A stretch of 64,000 nt of DNA from Nocardiopsis listeri NBRC 13360 (GCF_001570765.1 NZ_BCSH01000020.1:58347-122346); one strand, 5' to 3'; positions 35,120 to 44,241 are shown, counted from the first letter of the stretch. The notes: generated from the letters alone by a model not told the origin. A program made the numbers and translations.

Positions 35120-36085
35120 ATGGACGCACTCGCCGATCTCCTCTCGGGTGTCCGGGCCCGCGGAGCCCTCTTCAGCCGGTCCGTCATGACACCGCCCTGG
35201 GGCCTGCGCTTCGACCACACCTCGCCCCTGACCCTGGTCACCATGGTGCGCGGTCACGCCTGGATCGCCCCCACCGACGCCGAACCCCTCGCCCTGGGCC
35301 CGGGAGACACCGCCCTGCTGCGCGCGCCCGGGCCCCACACCATCGCCCACCCCGTCGACGCCCCCGTCAGTTGCACCGTGGTGGACGCGGACCTGTGCCT
35401 GGGCCCGGACGGCACACCCTTGACCGAGGAGGCCGCCCTGGGGGCGCGCACCTACGGTGACTCCTTGGAGGCGCCCGACCTGCTGCTGAGCGGTTCCTAC
35501 GAGGTCGGCGACGACCTCGGCCCCTACCTGTTCTCCGCCCTGCCACCGGTCCTGGTCGTGCCCGCCGACGAGTGCTACGACCCACTCGACGCGATGATCG
35601 CCGCCGAGGTCGCCTGCCCCGCCCCCGGCCAACAACTGGTCCTGGACCGACTGCTGGACCTGGCCCTGATCACCAAACTGCGCGCCTGGTTCTCCCTGCC
35701 CGGGGTGGAACCGCCCGCCTGGTACACCGCCATGGGCGACCCGGTGGTCGGTCGCGCCCTGCGCCTGATGCACAACCGGCCGGCCCACCCCTGGACCGTG
35801 GCCGAACTGGCCGAACGGTGCGGGATCTCCCGGGCGGCCCTGGCCCGTGCCTTCACGGCCCTGGTCGGTACCCCGCCCATGACCTACCTGGCGCAGTGGC
35901 GGGTGTGCATGGCCGCCGAGCGGTTGCGCACCACCGACGAGACCGTGGACACCATCGCCCGCCGGGTCGGCTACTCGACCGCCTTCGCGCTCAGCGCCGC
36001 CTTCAAACGCGTTCGGGGCACCACCCCCACCGCCCACCGGCGCGGAGATCCGGTGACCTCTCCCGCATCGACCGCCCTACCCTGA
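35120..36085 (+). CDS. AraC-family transcriptional regulator
   Basis: This 321-residue protein has an N-terminal cupin sensor (residues 1-185; ALGPGDTALLRAPGPHTIAHP) followed by two C-terminal HTH motifs: WTVAELAERCGISRAALARAF and VDTIARRVGYSTAFALSAAFKRVRGTTPTAHR. This is the AraC_binding_2/cupin_6 type that often controls a divergent oxidoreductase, here the NmrA-type gene. ATG 35120 fits the leaderless promoter. It ends 16 nt from the convergent esterase. Confidence 0.88.
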   Translation: MDALADLLSGVRARGALFSRSVMTPPWGLRFDHTSPLTLVTMVRGHAWIAPTDAEPLALGPGDTALLRAPGPHTIAHPVDAPVSCTVVDADLCLGPDGTPLTEEAALGARTYGDSLEAPDLLLSGSYEVGDDLGPYLFSALPPVLVVPADECYDPLDAMIAAEVACPAPGQQLVLDRLLDLALITKLRAWFSLPGVEPPAWYTAMGDPVVGRALRLMHNRPAHPWTVAELAERCGISRAALARAFTALVGTPPMTYLAQWRVCMAAERLRTTDETVDTIARRVGYSTAFALSAAFKRVRGTTPTAHRRGDPVTSPASTALP

Positions 36086-36101
36086 AACCGTGGGAACAGG
36101 A

Positions 36102-37073
36102 TCAGTCGGTCAGGACTCGGCGCAGCCACGGTAGCCGCTGCCCCCGCGCGCTCCGGCTCAGGGCCGCGTCGGCGGCGATGGCGTCGAAGGAGTGGTAGCC
36201 GCCCGGCCACACGTGCAGCTCGGCGTGCCCGCCGGCCTTCCAGATCCGGGAGGCGTACTCGACCACCTCGTCGCGGAAGGTCTCGGCCGTCCCCACCTCC
36301 AGGTAGGCCGGAGGCAGGTTCGACACGTCCTTCGCCCGGGCCGGCGCCGCGTAGGGCGAGGTGTCCGGGCCGCCCTGCGTGCCCTGGAGCAGACAACCCC
36401 ACCCGGTGTCGTTGGAGGTGCGATCCCACGTGCCCACGCCCGCCATCTGGTGGGCGGAGACCGAGTCGTTGCGATCGTCCAACATCGGGTAGAGCAGCAA
36501 CTGCGCGCGAACGGCCGGACCACCGCGATCACGGGCGAGCAGGTTGACGGCGGCGGCCAGACCGCCCCCGGCGCTGGCACCGCCCACCACCACGCGTTCG
36601 GGATCCACACCCAGAGCGGCGGCGTTGTCGTGCAACCACACCAACCCCGCGTAGCAGTCCTCCACCGGGGTCGGGTGCGGGTGCTCGGGCGCCAACCGGT
36701 AGCCCACCGACACCAGGACCAGGTCCAACTCGCGTGCGATCCGAAGCAGTTCGGGGATCTCACCGCCGCGATGGGTCCCACCGATCATTCCGCCGCCATG
36801 GATCCAGTACAGCGCCCCGGTGGTCGCGGTGGTCTCCTTCGGCCGCCACACGATCAACGGAACCGGGTGCCCGTCCGGCCCCGGCGCGGTGCGCTGGGAC
36901 TCGACGAACACCCCGCCCAGCGTCATGTCGGTCTCGTCCCCGGGGGCCAGACGAGCGGCGCGGGCGCGCATCGCGCCGATCTGCTCCGGGACGATACCCG
37001 GCGGCATCTCGGCGTTGACCTGGGCCAGGGCGGGCAGCAGTTCGGGGTCGAAGGACGGGCGGGGAGTGGACAT
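36102..37073 (-). CDS. Alpha/beta hydrolase, HSL-family esterase
   Basis: This 323-residue protein has the hormone-sensitive-lipase signatures: oxyanion motif YWIHGGGMIGG, YRLAPEHPHPTPVEDCYAGL, nucleophile Ser in VVGGASAGGGLAAA, acid in VGTAETFRDE and His in PGGYHSFD. It hydrolyses short acyl esters in the cytoplasm. Start ATG 37073 gives the normal N-terminal cap helices. No operon partner is evident. Confidence 0.88.
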   Translation of the reverse strand: MSTPRPSFDPELLPALAQVNAEMPPGIVPEQIGAMRARAARLAPGDETDMTLGGVFVESQRTAPGPDGHPVPLIVWRPKETTATTGALYWIHGGGMIGGTHRGGEIPELLRIARELDLVLVSVGYRLAPEHPHPTPVEDCYAGLVWLHDNAAALGVDPERVVVGGASAGGGLAAAVNLLARDRGGPAVRAQLLLYPMLDDRNDSVSAHQMAGVGTWDRTSNDTGWGCLLQGTQGGPDTSPYAAPARAKDVSNLPPAYLEVGTAETFRDEVVEYASRIWKAGGHAELHVWPGGYHSFDAIAADAALSRSARGQRLPWLRRVLTD

Positions 37074-37191
37074 CGAGGCCTTCCACGAAGGAGTGACTGA
37101 GGTGGCGGAACCCTACCGAAAGCGACATCGGGGCCCGGCCGGTACCCCGCCCCTGGGCGTCGAAGTCCCCGGCGCCCCCGGCCCCGGCCCC

Positions 37192-38112
37192 TCAATCGTC
37201 CAACGCCCGATCGATGAGCGCGTGCGCGCGCGGCACACGGTGGCGCGCGTCGTTCATCCACAGGCAGTCCTGGAGCAGCCGCACCCGTGTCCAGGCCCGC
37301 GCGCGGTCCCGATCCAGCCCGGCCACCTCGGTGAGCAGGTCGAACCTGCGCCTGGTGGCCCGCACCGGGGCGCCGGTCTCCTCCGCCTCGGCCCATCGGT
37401 TGCGCAAGGCCGGCAGCAACTCGAAACCGGGATCGCCCACCAGTGGCTTGGGGTCGATCGCCAGCCAGTCGCCCCGGTCGGCGCCTTCCAGTGGTGCGAG
37501 CACGTTCTCGTAGTGCAGGTCCCAGTGCAGCAGCCGGTCGCCCGGATCTACGGCCAGCTCGTCGGCGATGGCCGCCCAGCGTTCCAGCACCGGTCGCCAG
37601 GGCTCCTCCAGATGGGTGGCCCTGGCCCGTCCACGATCGGCGATGTCACGGGTGATGGGTCCGAGCCCGCGCATGTCCTCCGGTCCCGGATGTGCGGTCA
37701 GCCGAGCCAACAGGGAACCGATGACCTCCAGGGCCGGCTCCAAGGGTTCCTCGTCCAGACGTCGACTCGGATCGAGGGCCTCCAACAGCATCGCCCCGGT
37801 CCGAGGGCTGTGGTCGAGCAGCCGAACCGCGCCCTCGCCGTCCCAGACGCGCAGGGCCAGGGGTTCACCCTCGGTCTCGGGGTCCTGGGGCTGGATCTTG
37901 AGCACCGCCGAAGCGCCATCGGCGCGACGTACGGGCACCACCAGGGCCACCGCCCCGTGCATGCTCTCGCCGGCCACGGTCAGCCCCCACTCGTCGAGGT
38001 GGCGCACCGTCAGCCCGGGAAGCCGACGCGCCCACTCCGGGCCGAAGAAGGAGGTGACGGACTCGACCAGGGCATCCGGCACGGTGACGGGGTGGACGGA
38101 GGCGTTGTCCAT
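37192..38112 (-). CDS. Aminoglycoside phosphotransferase-like kinase, APH(6)/hydroxyurea-resistance family
   Basis: This 306-residue protein has the APH catalytic loop LLHWDLHYENVLAP (Asp and Asn) and metal Asp in AIDPKPLVGDPGFELLPALRN, which are hallmarks of streptomycin 6-kinase relatives. The N-lobe has AVLKIQPQDPETEGEPLALRVW with the ATP-binding Lys. It phosphorylates a small hydroxylated molecule. Resistance to streptomycin-like compounds is possible but unproven, since many actinomycete members have no known drug. ATG 38112 has GAGGAG about 7 nt upstream. Confidence 0.82.
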   Translation of the reverse strand: MDNASVHPVTVPDALVESVTSFFGPEWARRLPGLTVRHLDEWGLTVAGESMHGAVALVVPVRRADGASAVLKIQPQDPETEGEPLALRVWDGEGAVRLLDHSPRTGAMLLEALDPSRRLDEEPLEPALEVIGSLLARLTAHPGPEDMRGLGPITRDIADRGRARATHLEEPWRPVLERWAAIADELAVDPGDRLLHWDLHYENVLAPLEGADRGDWLAIDPKPLVGDPGFELLPALRNRWAEAEETGAPVRATRRRFDLLTEVAGLDRDRARAWTRVRLLQDCLWMNDARHRVPRAHALIDRALDD

Positions 38113-38181
38113 GGAAGGTCTCCTCGGGTCGGGTCCGCTCCACGATGACGGGCGCGGGCCGGTGCGCGCACTCGCTTTTCG

Positions 38182-38879
38182 TCATCGGTTCCGCACCCTG
38201 CGACGCACTGGTCGCTCCCGTGCTCGTCGTCCCCTGCTCAGCGTATCGATCATCCCGCCCAGCGCCGGTTTGCCCTGATAGTCCTCGTCGAAGGGCAGCG
38301 CGGAATCGTAACCGGGGAACCACTCGGGGATCCACGAACGGGCGTCGGTCGCTCCTCACACGTCCACTCCCACACAACGCGACACCTCAGGCACGCCTGC
38401 ACGGCCCGCCGGTACTCCTCGGCCTGGTCCGAGATCGCCTCGTCGGTGACCGGTTCGGTGATGCGCACGTCCAGTTCGCTGGTCACGTCCCAGGAGTCGC
38501 CCCGACCCTGTTAGTGGCCCAGCACGGTGTCGGAACCGCTCCAGTCGAACTCATGACGCTCGGGCTGGACGTGCACCCACTTCAGCGTGTTCTCCGCGGT
38601 CACCGACGTGTGGTGGTCGGTGACGACGTCCCGGTAGTCCGAATCGTCCCGCAACGGGTCGACCGCCACGGCCACACCCGACTCGATGCCGTGCGAGGAG
38701 GCCGACCCGGGCAGGTCGCTCCCCGATTCCTCCGCCGGTCCGGGCAGGACCAGCACCGCCACCGCCGCCACCACGAAGACCACCACGCACACCGCCCCCA
38801 CCGCGAGCAGCGACCCTCGCCCGCGTGTGGTCGTGCGCCGGAGCCCCTCGGCCATCTTTCGCACCCTGTGGTCCCCCAC
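38182..38879 (-). pseudogene. GH10 endo-xylanase pseudogene with internal deletion
   Basis: The N-terminal piece (38511-38879) has a membrane-anchor or signal segment and the GH10 entry motif TSVTAENTLKWVHVQPERHEFDW, but stops at an in-frame TAA after VLGH. Only some ten codons later the same frame resumes with VTSELDVRI, the GH10 nucleophile Glu strand, then YRRAVQACL. The roughly 150 residues between, including the acid/base Asn-Glu, are missing. A further shift separates VVWEWT from the C-terminal SWIPEWFPGYDSALPFDEDY, which reads in another frame to about 38182. The gene cannot make an active enzyme. It lies 3 nt downstream of the P450 stop. Confidence 0.85.
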
Positions 38880-38882
38880 CCT

Positions 38883-40133
38883 CTAGCGACCGACGGTGAC
38901 CGGGAACGTGGCCAGACCACGGACGGTCAACGTGTCGCGCCGGGTGGGCATCGCCGTGGGCCGCAACCCCGGGACCCTGCGACTCAGCGTCCGCAGGGCG
39001 ATCTGCCCCTCCAACCGGGCCAACGGGGCGCCCAGGCAGTAGTGCGTTCCACCGGAGAAGGCCAGATGCTCCGCGGCTTCGGGCCGGGTGATGTCGAAAC
39101 GGTCGGGGTCGTCGAAGTGCTCGGGATCGCGGTTGGCGGACCCGAGCAGGCAGATGACCTGCTGACCGGCGCCGATGGGAACCCCTTCGACCTCGGTGTC
39201 CGCACGGGCCCAGCGCCCGGTGAGCTGGACCGGCGAGTCGTAGCGCAGGATCTCCTCCACCGCCCCGGCCGCCATCTCCGGGTCATCGACCAGGCGTTCC
39301 CACTCCTGACGGTGGCGAAGCAGCGCCATCGTCCCGTTCCCGATCAGGTTCACCGTGGTCTCGAACCCGGCCACCAACAACAGCCGGAACATCGACCCCA
39401 GTTCGGCCGCGGTCAACGCGCCCTCATCGAAGTGGGCGACCAGATCGGAGACCACGTCCTCCCGTGGGTCCGACCGCCGCTGGACCATCAAGCGTTCGAG
39501 CAACGCGTCCAAATCCGCCGTCGCCCGTCGGATCCGGCCGAGCTGGCGCGCCGAACGGGCCCCGTCCAGGGCGGCGCCGATGACGTTCCCGATGCGGTCG
39601 AAGTCGGCCCGGTCCTCCTCCGGCACCCCCAACAGGTGACTGATCACCATGATGGGCAGGGGCTGGGCGAAATCGCGCATCAGGTCGAACCCACCCCGCC
39701 GCACGGCGCCGTCGATCAGATCGTCGGCGATCTTTTGGATCACCAACCGGTAGTCCTCCATCCGGCGAGGGGAGAAGGCAGGTTTGGCCAGCTTGCGCAA
39801 CCGGGTGTGGTCGGGCGGGTCGCGCTGTAGGAACGACAGGTCCATCACGTCGAACTGATCGGGGACCGCCATTTCCGAGGGCGGCGCGACCCCGAAGGCA
39901 CGGTCCCGCAGGACCCGGTGGACGGCCGCGTGCGTGGTGGCGGCGTGGAAGGGCAACCTGCTGGAGACCACCGGACCCCGCTCGCGTAGCCGCCGATAGG
40001 TCGGAAAGGGGTTCTCCCGCCAAGGCCGATGCAGGAGGCGGCTGGGGTGGTCCCCGCTCTGGGCGGCCAACCACGACACGCCGTTGGCGGTGCGCAGTCG
40101 CGCGTCGATACGAAGGGTCTCGAGGGTCTTCAC
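38883..40133 (-). CDS. Cytochrome P450 (bacterial class I type)
   Basis: This 416-residue P450 has the haem-ligand motif FSGGTHYCLGAPLARLE with Cys366, ExxR in EEILRYDSP, and an I-helix LLVAGFETTVNLI in which Glu replaces the more common Asp/Glu-Thr context, as in many CYP107-like enzymes. LQRDPPDHTRLRKLAKPAFSP is also typical. It needs a ferredoxin and reductase, and none is encoded nearby. GTG 40133 is the start, with a possible -10 TAGGGT at 40167-40172. Substrate unknown; no biosynthetic partner is adjacent. Confidence 0.88.
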   Translation of the reverse strand: MKTLETLRIDARLRTANGVSWLAAQSGDHPSRLLHRPWRENPFPTYRRLRERGPVVSSRLPFHAATTHAAVHRVLRDRAFGVAPPSEMAVPDQFDVMDLSFLQRDPPDHTRLRKLAKPAFSPRRMEDYRLVIQKIADDLIDGAVRRGGFDLMRDFAQPLPIMVISHLLGVPEEDRADFDRIGNVIGAALDGARSARQLGRIRRATADLDALLERLMVQRRSDPREDVVSDLVAHFDEGALTAAELGSMFRLLLVAGFETTVNLIGNGTMALLRHRQEWERLVDDPEMAAGAVEEILRYDSPVQLTGRWARADTEVEGVPIGAGQQVICLLGSANRDPEHFDDPDRFDITRPEAAEHLAFSGGTHYCLGAPLARLEGQIALRTLSRRVPGLRPTAMPTRRDTLTVRGLATFPVTVGR

Positions 40134-40166
40134 GGGCGCGCCTCATCCTGTCGGTGGTGTGTTCCG

Positions 40167-40172
40167 ACCCTA
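40167..40172 (-). promoter_or_regulatory. -10 box TAGGGT of P450 gene
   Basis: On the minus strand TAGGGT lies 33 nt before GTG 40133, giving a short leader. Confidence 0.4.
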
Positions 40173-40357
40173 GATCGGCCTTCCCCCGTGCGCCGGTCCG
40201 CCCGCCCGGTTGGCCGTGTGTGGCCAGGTGGGAACCATCGGTCCCGGTCCACTCGTTCCCCGAGCCCTTTCGCACCTGTTCGGTGGACGCGACGAACTCC
40301 ACGAACCGGCACGGGATCACACACGTCGACGGTGGTCTCGGTGGGGGCGCCACGCCC

Positions 40358-40363
40358 TAGACT
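40358..40363 (+). promoter_or_regulatory. Possible -10 box of kinase gene
   Basis: TAGACT is 51 nt before TTG 40415. GGAGGT precedes the start at a spacing of 8 nt. Confidence 0.35.
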
Positions 40364-40414
40364 GGGGCCTCGTTCCACTAAAGACAACGCCGTACAGGCC
40401 GGAGGTAGAGGACG

Positions 40415-42223
40415 TTGGGGCCGCTAGAGAGCACTGATCCGGAGCGGATCGGCCGGTACCGGCTGATCGGGCGCTTGGGCGCCGGTGGTATGGGTCAGGT
40501 GTTCTTCGGACGCTCGGCCGGCGGCCGCGCCGTCGCGATCAAGCGCATCCATCCGCACATGGCGGCGGACACCTCCTTCCGGGAGCGGTTCGCCCGCGAG
40601 GTGAACGCGGCCCGTCAGGTCAGTGGTGCGTTCACCGCACCGGTGATCGACGCCGGGCCCGACGACGAGGTGCCCTGGCTGGTGACCTCCTACGTGCCCT
40701 CGCTGCCCCTGGACGAGGCGGTACAGGCGCATGGTCCGCTGCCGGAGCCGTCGGTGCGGGTGCTGGCCGCCGGCCTGGCCGAGGCACTGGCCGAGATCCA
40801 CCGGGTGGGACTGATCCACCGCGACCTCAAGCCCGGCAACGTACTGCTGTCCGAGGACGGCCCGCGAGTGATCGACTTCGGGATCGCGCGGGCCACCGAC
40901 GGCACCGCCGCCACCCAGTCGGTGATCGGAACCCCGGGCTTCATGAGCCCCGAACAGGTCCAGGGTGAGGCGCTCACCCCCGCCAGCGACCTGTTCGCCT
41001 ACGGAGCGGTGCTGGCCCACGCGGCCTCGGGCGGCGGGCCCTTCGGCGAGGGCAACATGCCCACCATGGTCATGCGCATCATCAGCAAGGAACCCGACCT
41101 GTCGGGTGTGCCCGAGTCGCTGCGGCACCTGGTGGCGGCCTGTTTGTCCAAGGACGTCGAGGGCCGCCCCGGCCCCGGCGAGATCCTGGACTACCTGGGC
41201 GACGTGCACGCCGGTTCGTCCTGGCTGCCGCCCGCGGTGATGATGGGCGTGCAGGAACAGGTGGCCAAGGTCAACAAGGCCCTGGCGACCTCGGCGGCCG
41301 ACCCCGGCGCCACCGGCGGTCACCAGCGCACCGAGGTGCTGGGAGCGGGCGGCGCCGCGGCCCTGGGCGGGGCGGCCGGAGCGGCCGCAGGAGCCGCCGC
41401 CGCGGGTGCGATGGGCGATGACCAGGCCACCCGGGTGGCGGGCCATGGGCAGGACCCCTCGGCGGGGGAGACCTCGGTCCTGGGCGGTCAGGGGCAGCAG
41501 ACCGGGCAGGGATATCAGCCCACCCAGCAGTATCAACAGGGCTACCAGCCCACGCAGCGGTTCCCGGACGCCCGGCAGCAGGCGGCCCCGCCCGCCACCG
41601 CGGGTTATGACGCCACCCGACAGCAGCGGCCCGGGGGCGATGACCCCTACGCCGACCTGTACGGGGAGCGTCGCGGTACGACCGACCCGCGCCAGGACCA
41701 GTACCGCCAGGCCGAGGAACAGCGTCGCCGGCAGATGGAGCAGCAGCGCCGTCAGGCCGAGGAACAGCGCCGTAGGCAGGAACAGCAGGACGAACAGCGC
41801 CGTCGACAAGAGGCCGAGCGTGCCCACCGTGACCGGCTGCGCGCCGAGCAGGACGCGGCCCGTCGGGCGCAGTCGGAGGCCCGCCGTGCCGACCAACCCG
41901 GCCTGTGGGGCTTCGTCAAGCTGCTGCCGTTGCTGATCATCCCGCTGATCCAGATCCCGCTGGGTTATGGCGCGGCGCTGGCCTGGACGTGGTTCACGAC
42001 CGAGACCGACGTGTGGACGGGTGTTCCGTACTACTTCGAGCCTTGGAGCATGGACTCGTTCTGGCACGCGACCATGCTGGGCTACTTCATCCTCAACAAC
42101 CTGGTGGCGTTGGAGTTCCTGGTGCGGTCGTTGCGAACCTCGTTCGTGACCGGCGCGGTGCTGGCGCTGGGCGTGATCGCCGCGACCAACGGGTTGCTGT
42201 ACAGCTTCGGTTTCTGGGCCTGA
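40415..42223 (+). CDS. Membrane-tethered Ser/Thr protein kinase with Q/R-rich linker and polytopic C-terminus
   Basis: This 602-residue protein has a Hanks-type kinase domain (about 14-270): LGAGGMGQVF, Lys43 in VAIKRI, IHRDLKPGNVLL with Asp137, DFGIA with Asp154 and GTPGFMSPEQ. An Ala/Gly-rich segment (GGAAGAAAGAAAAGAMG) and a linker with tandem YQPTQ repeats follow, then a highly charged Gln/Arg/Glu coiled-coil-like stretch (about 430-490). It ends in three hydrophobic segments instead of the usual single helix plus PASTA repeats. TTG 40415 is the only start that keeps the N-lobe and has GGAGGT 8 nt upstream. Confidence 0.85.
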   Translation: MGPLESTDPERIGRYRLIGRLGAGGMGQVFFGRSAGGRAVAIKRIHPHMAADTSFRERFAREVNAARQVSGAFTAPVIDAGPDDEVPWLVTSYVPSLPLDEAVQAHGPLPEPSVRVLAAGLAEALAEIHRVGLIHRDLKPGNVLLSEDGPRVIDFGIARATDGTAATQSVIGTPGFMSPEQVQGEALTPASDLFAYGAVLAHAASGGGPFGEGNMPTMVMRIISKEPDLSGVPESLRHLVAACLSKDVEGRPGPGEILDYLGDVHAGSSWLPPAVMMGVQEQVAKVNKALATSAADPGATGGHQRTEVLGAGGAAALGGAAGAAAGAAAAGAMGDDQATRVAGHGQDPSAGETSVLGGQGQQTGQGYQPTQQYQQGYQPTQRFPDARQQAAPPATAGYDATRQQRPGGDDPYADLYGERRGTTDPRQDQYRQAEEQRRRQMEQQRRQAEEQRRRQEQQDEQRRRQEAERAHRDRLRAEQDAARRAQSEARRADQPGLWGFVKLLPLLIIPLIQIPLGYGAALAWTWFTTETDVWTGVPYYFEPWSMDSFWHATMLGYFILNNLVALEFLVRSLRTSFVTGAVLALGVIAATNGLLYSFGFWA

Positions 42224-42250
42224 GGCTCCGAAGGCACACCGAACCGACTC

Positions 42251-42291
42251 GAGGCGGGGCGGGGGACCGACAAGGTTCCCCGCCCCGCCTC
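42251..42291. terminator. Terminator after kinase gene
   Basis: A perfect 14-bp GC stem (42251-42264 with 42278-42291) lies 27 nt past the kinase stop. Confidence 0.75.
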
Positions 42292-42395
42292 ATTGGTGTG
42301 ATCAGTCGGCGTCGACGCAGCTCGTCACGGCTTCGACCCCGGAATCCGGGGTCACTTAACGTGTGCTCAGTTGATCTGTGCGTGAAAAATCAGCC

Positions 42396-42421
42396 CGAAA
42401 CCCTATTGTGGCGGGGTTTCG
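42396..42421. promoter_or_regulatory. Inverted repeat in GH5 promoter region
   Basis: CGAAACCC (42396-42403) and GGGTTTCG (42414-42421) are 10 nt apart, 92 nt before the GH5 start. It may be an additional regulator site or a small hairpin. Confidence 0.35.
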
Positions 42422-42449
42422 CTCTTGTTAAGTTGCACCACAAGCTTCA

Positions 42450-42463
42450 TGGGAACGCTCCCA
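42450..42463. promoter_or_regulatory. CelR/CebR-type operator
   Basis: TGGGAACGCTCCCA differs at one base from the 14-bp site TGGGAGCGCTCCCA bound by the LacI-family cellulase repressors CelR (Thermobifida) and CebR (Streptomyces). It is 49 nt before the GH5 start, a repressing position. It suggests cello-oligosaccharide induction of the secreted enzymes. Confidence 0.75.
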
Positions 42464-42512
42464 AATTCAGGTTCCCGTGAATGGTAGTCACAAAGACCGA
42501 CGGAGAAGCACC

Positions 42513-43490
42513 GTGCACCGACCCCGCTCCCTGGTGTCCCTGGCGGCTCTCGCCCTCGCCATCCCCCTCCTGGCCCACGCCGCGCCCGCGTCGGCAGAGA
42601 CCGGACTGCGCGTCGACGACCAGGGTCGCCTGGTCCACGCCGACGGCACCGACCTGGTCATGCGCGGCGTCAGCCACCCCCACGCCTGGTTCGCCGACCG
42701 CACCCCCACCGCCCTCGCCGACATCGCCGACCTGGGCGCCAACACCGTGCGCGTCGTCCTCAGCAGCGGCGACCGCTGGGAGCGCACCGACGAAGACCGA
42801 CTCCGGGACATCGTCGCCCAGTGCGCCGACCTGGGACTGGTGTGCGTGTTGGAGGTCCACGACACCACCGGCTACGGCGAGGACGCCGAGGCGGCCACCC
42901 TGGACCAGGCCGTCGACTACTGGATCGAGGTCCAAAGCGTCCTCCAGGGCGCCGAAGACCACATCATCGTCAACATCGGTAACGAGCCCTACGGCAACGA
43001 CGAGACCACCAACCAGGGCTGGGCACCCGAGACCTCCGACGCGATCGTGCGCCTACGCGCGGCCGGTTTCGACCACATGCTGGTCGTGGACGCCCCCAAC
43101 TGGGGCCAGGACTGGCAGGGCACCATGCGCGAGGCCGCCCCCGAGGTCGCCGACGCGGACCCCCACGACAACACCGTCTTCTCCATCCACATGTACGGCG
43201 TCTACGAACAGGAGTCGACCGTCGTCGACTACCTGGAGCACTTCACCGACGCCGGAGTGCCCCTGATCATCGGCGAGTTCGGCCACGACCACAGCGACGG
43301 CGACCCCGACGAGGACGCCATCATGGCCCACGCCGACCGCCTGGGACTGGGCTACATCGGCTGGTCCTGGAGCGGCAACAGCGGTGGCGTGGAGTACCTC
43401 GACATGGTCGAGGACTTCGACGCCGACCGGATCACCGCTTGGGGAGAGCGCATCTTCCACGGCCCCAACGGCATCGCCACCGGTGGCTGA
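42513..43490 (+). CDS. Secreted GH5 glycoside hydrolase, beta-mannanase type (GH5_8-like)
   Basis: This 325-residue protein has a Sec signal peptide (LAALALAIPLLAHAAPASA, cleavage about residue 28). The catalytic domain has MRGVSHPHAW, the acid/base Glu158 in IVNIGNEPYGN and the nucleophile Glu255 in LIIGEFGHDH. These contexts match bacterial endo-1,4-beta-mannanases of subfamily 8. No carbohydrate-binding module follows, so it is a single-domain enzyme. GTG 42513 (GGAGAAG 5 nt upstream) gives a normal signal peptide; GTG 42477 would add a charged extension. The CelR-like box upstream and the LPMO gene 57 nt downstream suggest a plant-cell-wall operon. Confidence 0.85.
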   Translation: MHRPRSLVSLAALALAIPLLAHAAPASAETGLRVDDQGRLVHADGTDLVMRGVSHPHAWFADRTPTALADIADLGANTVRVVLSSGDRWERTDEDRLRDIVAQCADLGLVCVLEVHDTTGYGEDAEAATLDQAVDYWIEVQSVLQGAEDHIIVNIGNEPYGNDETTNQGWAPETSDAIVRLRAAGFDHMLVVDAPNWGQDWQGTMREAAPEVADADPHDNTVFSIHMYGVYEQESTVVDYLEHFTDAGVPLIIGEFGHDHSDGDPDEDAIMAHADRLGLGYIGWSWSGNSGGVEYLDMVEDFDADRITAWGERIFHGPNGIATGG

Positions 43491-43547
43491 GTAACGCGCT
43501 CCGTTCACCACCGAACCCCGCGAACCCCCTCGAAAGGACACCCCCCC

Positions 43548-44213
43548 ATGAGAACGCTCGCCAGGACCGGAGCCCTCACCGCCTCGGCAGCCCTGGTCGG
43601 CGGCCTGGCCCTGACCTTGAGCGCGGAGTCGGCCGAGGCGCACGGCGCCTTCACCTACCCGGCCAGCCGCACCTACGCCTGCTACGCCGACGGAATCGAG
43701 GGTGGACAGGGCGGCAACGTCGAGCCCACCAACCCCGCCTGTGTCGACGCCCTGGAGGAGGGCGGCAGCTACCCGTTCTGGAACTGGTTCGGCAACCTGA
43801 TCAGCGACGCCGACGGCCGCCACCAGGAGGTCGTGGCCGACGGCGAACTGTGCGGTCCCACCGCCGACTTCGCCGCCTTCAACGCGGTGCGCTCGGACTG
43901 GCCCACCACGTCGCTGCCCTCGGGACAGACGGTCGAGTTCCACCACAACGCCTGGGCCCACCACCCCGGCACCTTCTACACCTACGTCACGAGCACCGGT
44001 TGGTCGCCCGACTCCCCGCTGAACTGGTCCGACCTGGAGCTGATCAGCGAGGTCACCGACCCGCCGCTGAGCGAGGGCGGAGTCGAGGGCGCCGAGTACC
44101 GCTGGGACGTCGACCTGCCCGAACGTTCGGGTCAGCACGTCATCTACGTGGTCTGGGAACGCTCCGACAGCCCCGAGGCCTTCTACAACTGCTCCGACGT
44201 CGTCTTCCAATAG
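43548..44213 (+). CDS. Secreted AA10 lytic polysaccharide monooxygenase
   Basis: This 221-residue protein has a signal peptide cut at SAEA/HGAF, which leaves His32 as the N-terminal copper-brace residue. The second copper His is in FHHNAWAHHPGTFYTYV (His138/139), and the axial Phe lies in EAFYNCSDVVF. No carbohydrate-binding module is attached. AA10 enzymes oxidatively cleave cellulose or chitin; sitting next to the GH5 gene under a CelR-like box favours plant polysaccharide. GAAAGGA precedes ATG 43548. Confidence 0.9.
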   Translation: MRTLARTGALTASAALVGGLALTLSAESAEAHGAFTYPASRTYACYADGIEGGQGGNVEPTNPACVDALEEGGSYPFWNWFGNLISDADGRHQEVVADGELCGPTADFAAFNAVRSDWPTTSLPSGQTVEFHHNAWAHHPGTFYTYVTSTGWSPDSPLNWSDLELISEVTDPPLSEGGVEGAEYRWDVDLPERSGQHVIYVVWERSDSPEAFYNCSDVVFQ

Positions 44214-44241
44214 ACCCCGTCGGCACGAGAACCTCTCCGGA

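Noticed and set aside
37192..38112. Claim of a specific streptomycin-resistance gene.
   Set aside because: The APH(6)-type motifs are clear, but many actinomycete members have no known drug substrate and no antibiotic cluster adjoins it.
38883..40133. P450 as a tailoring enzyme of the diketopiperazine locus.
   Set aside because: It is 17 kb away with many unrelated genes and terminators between.
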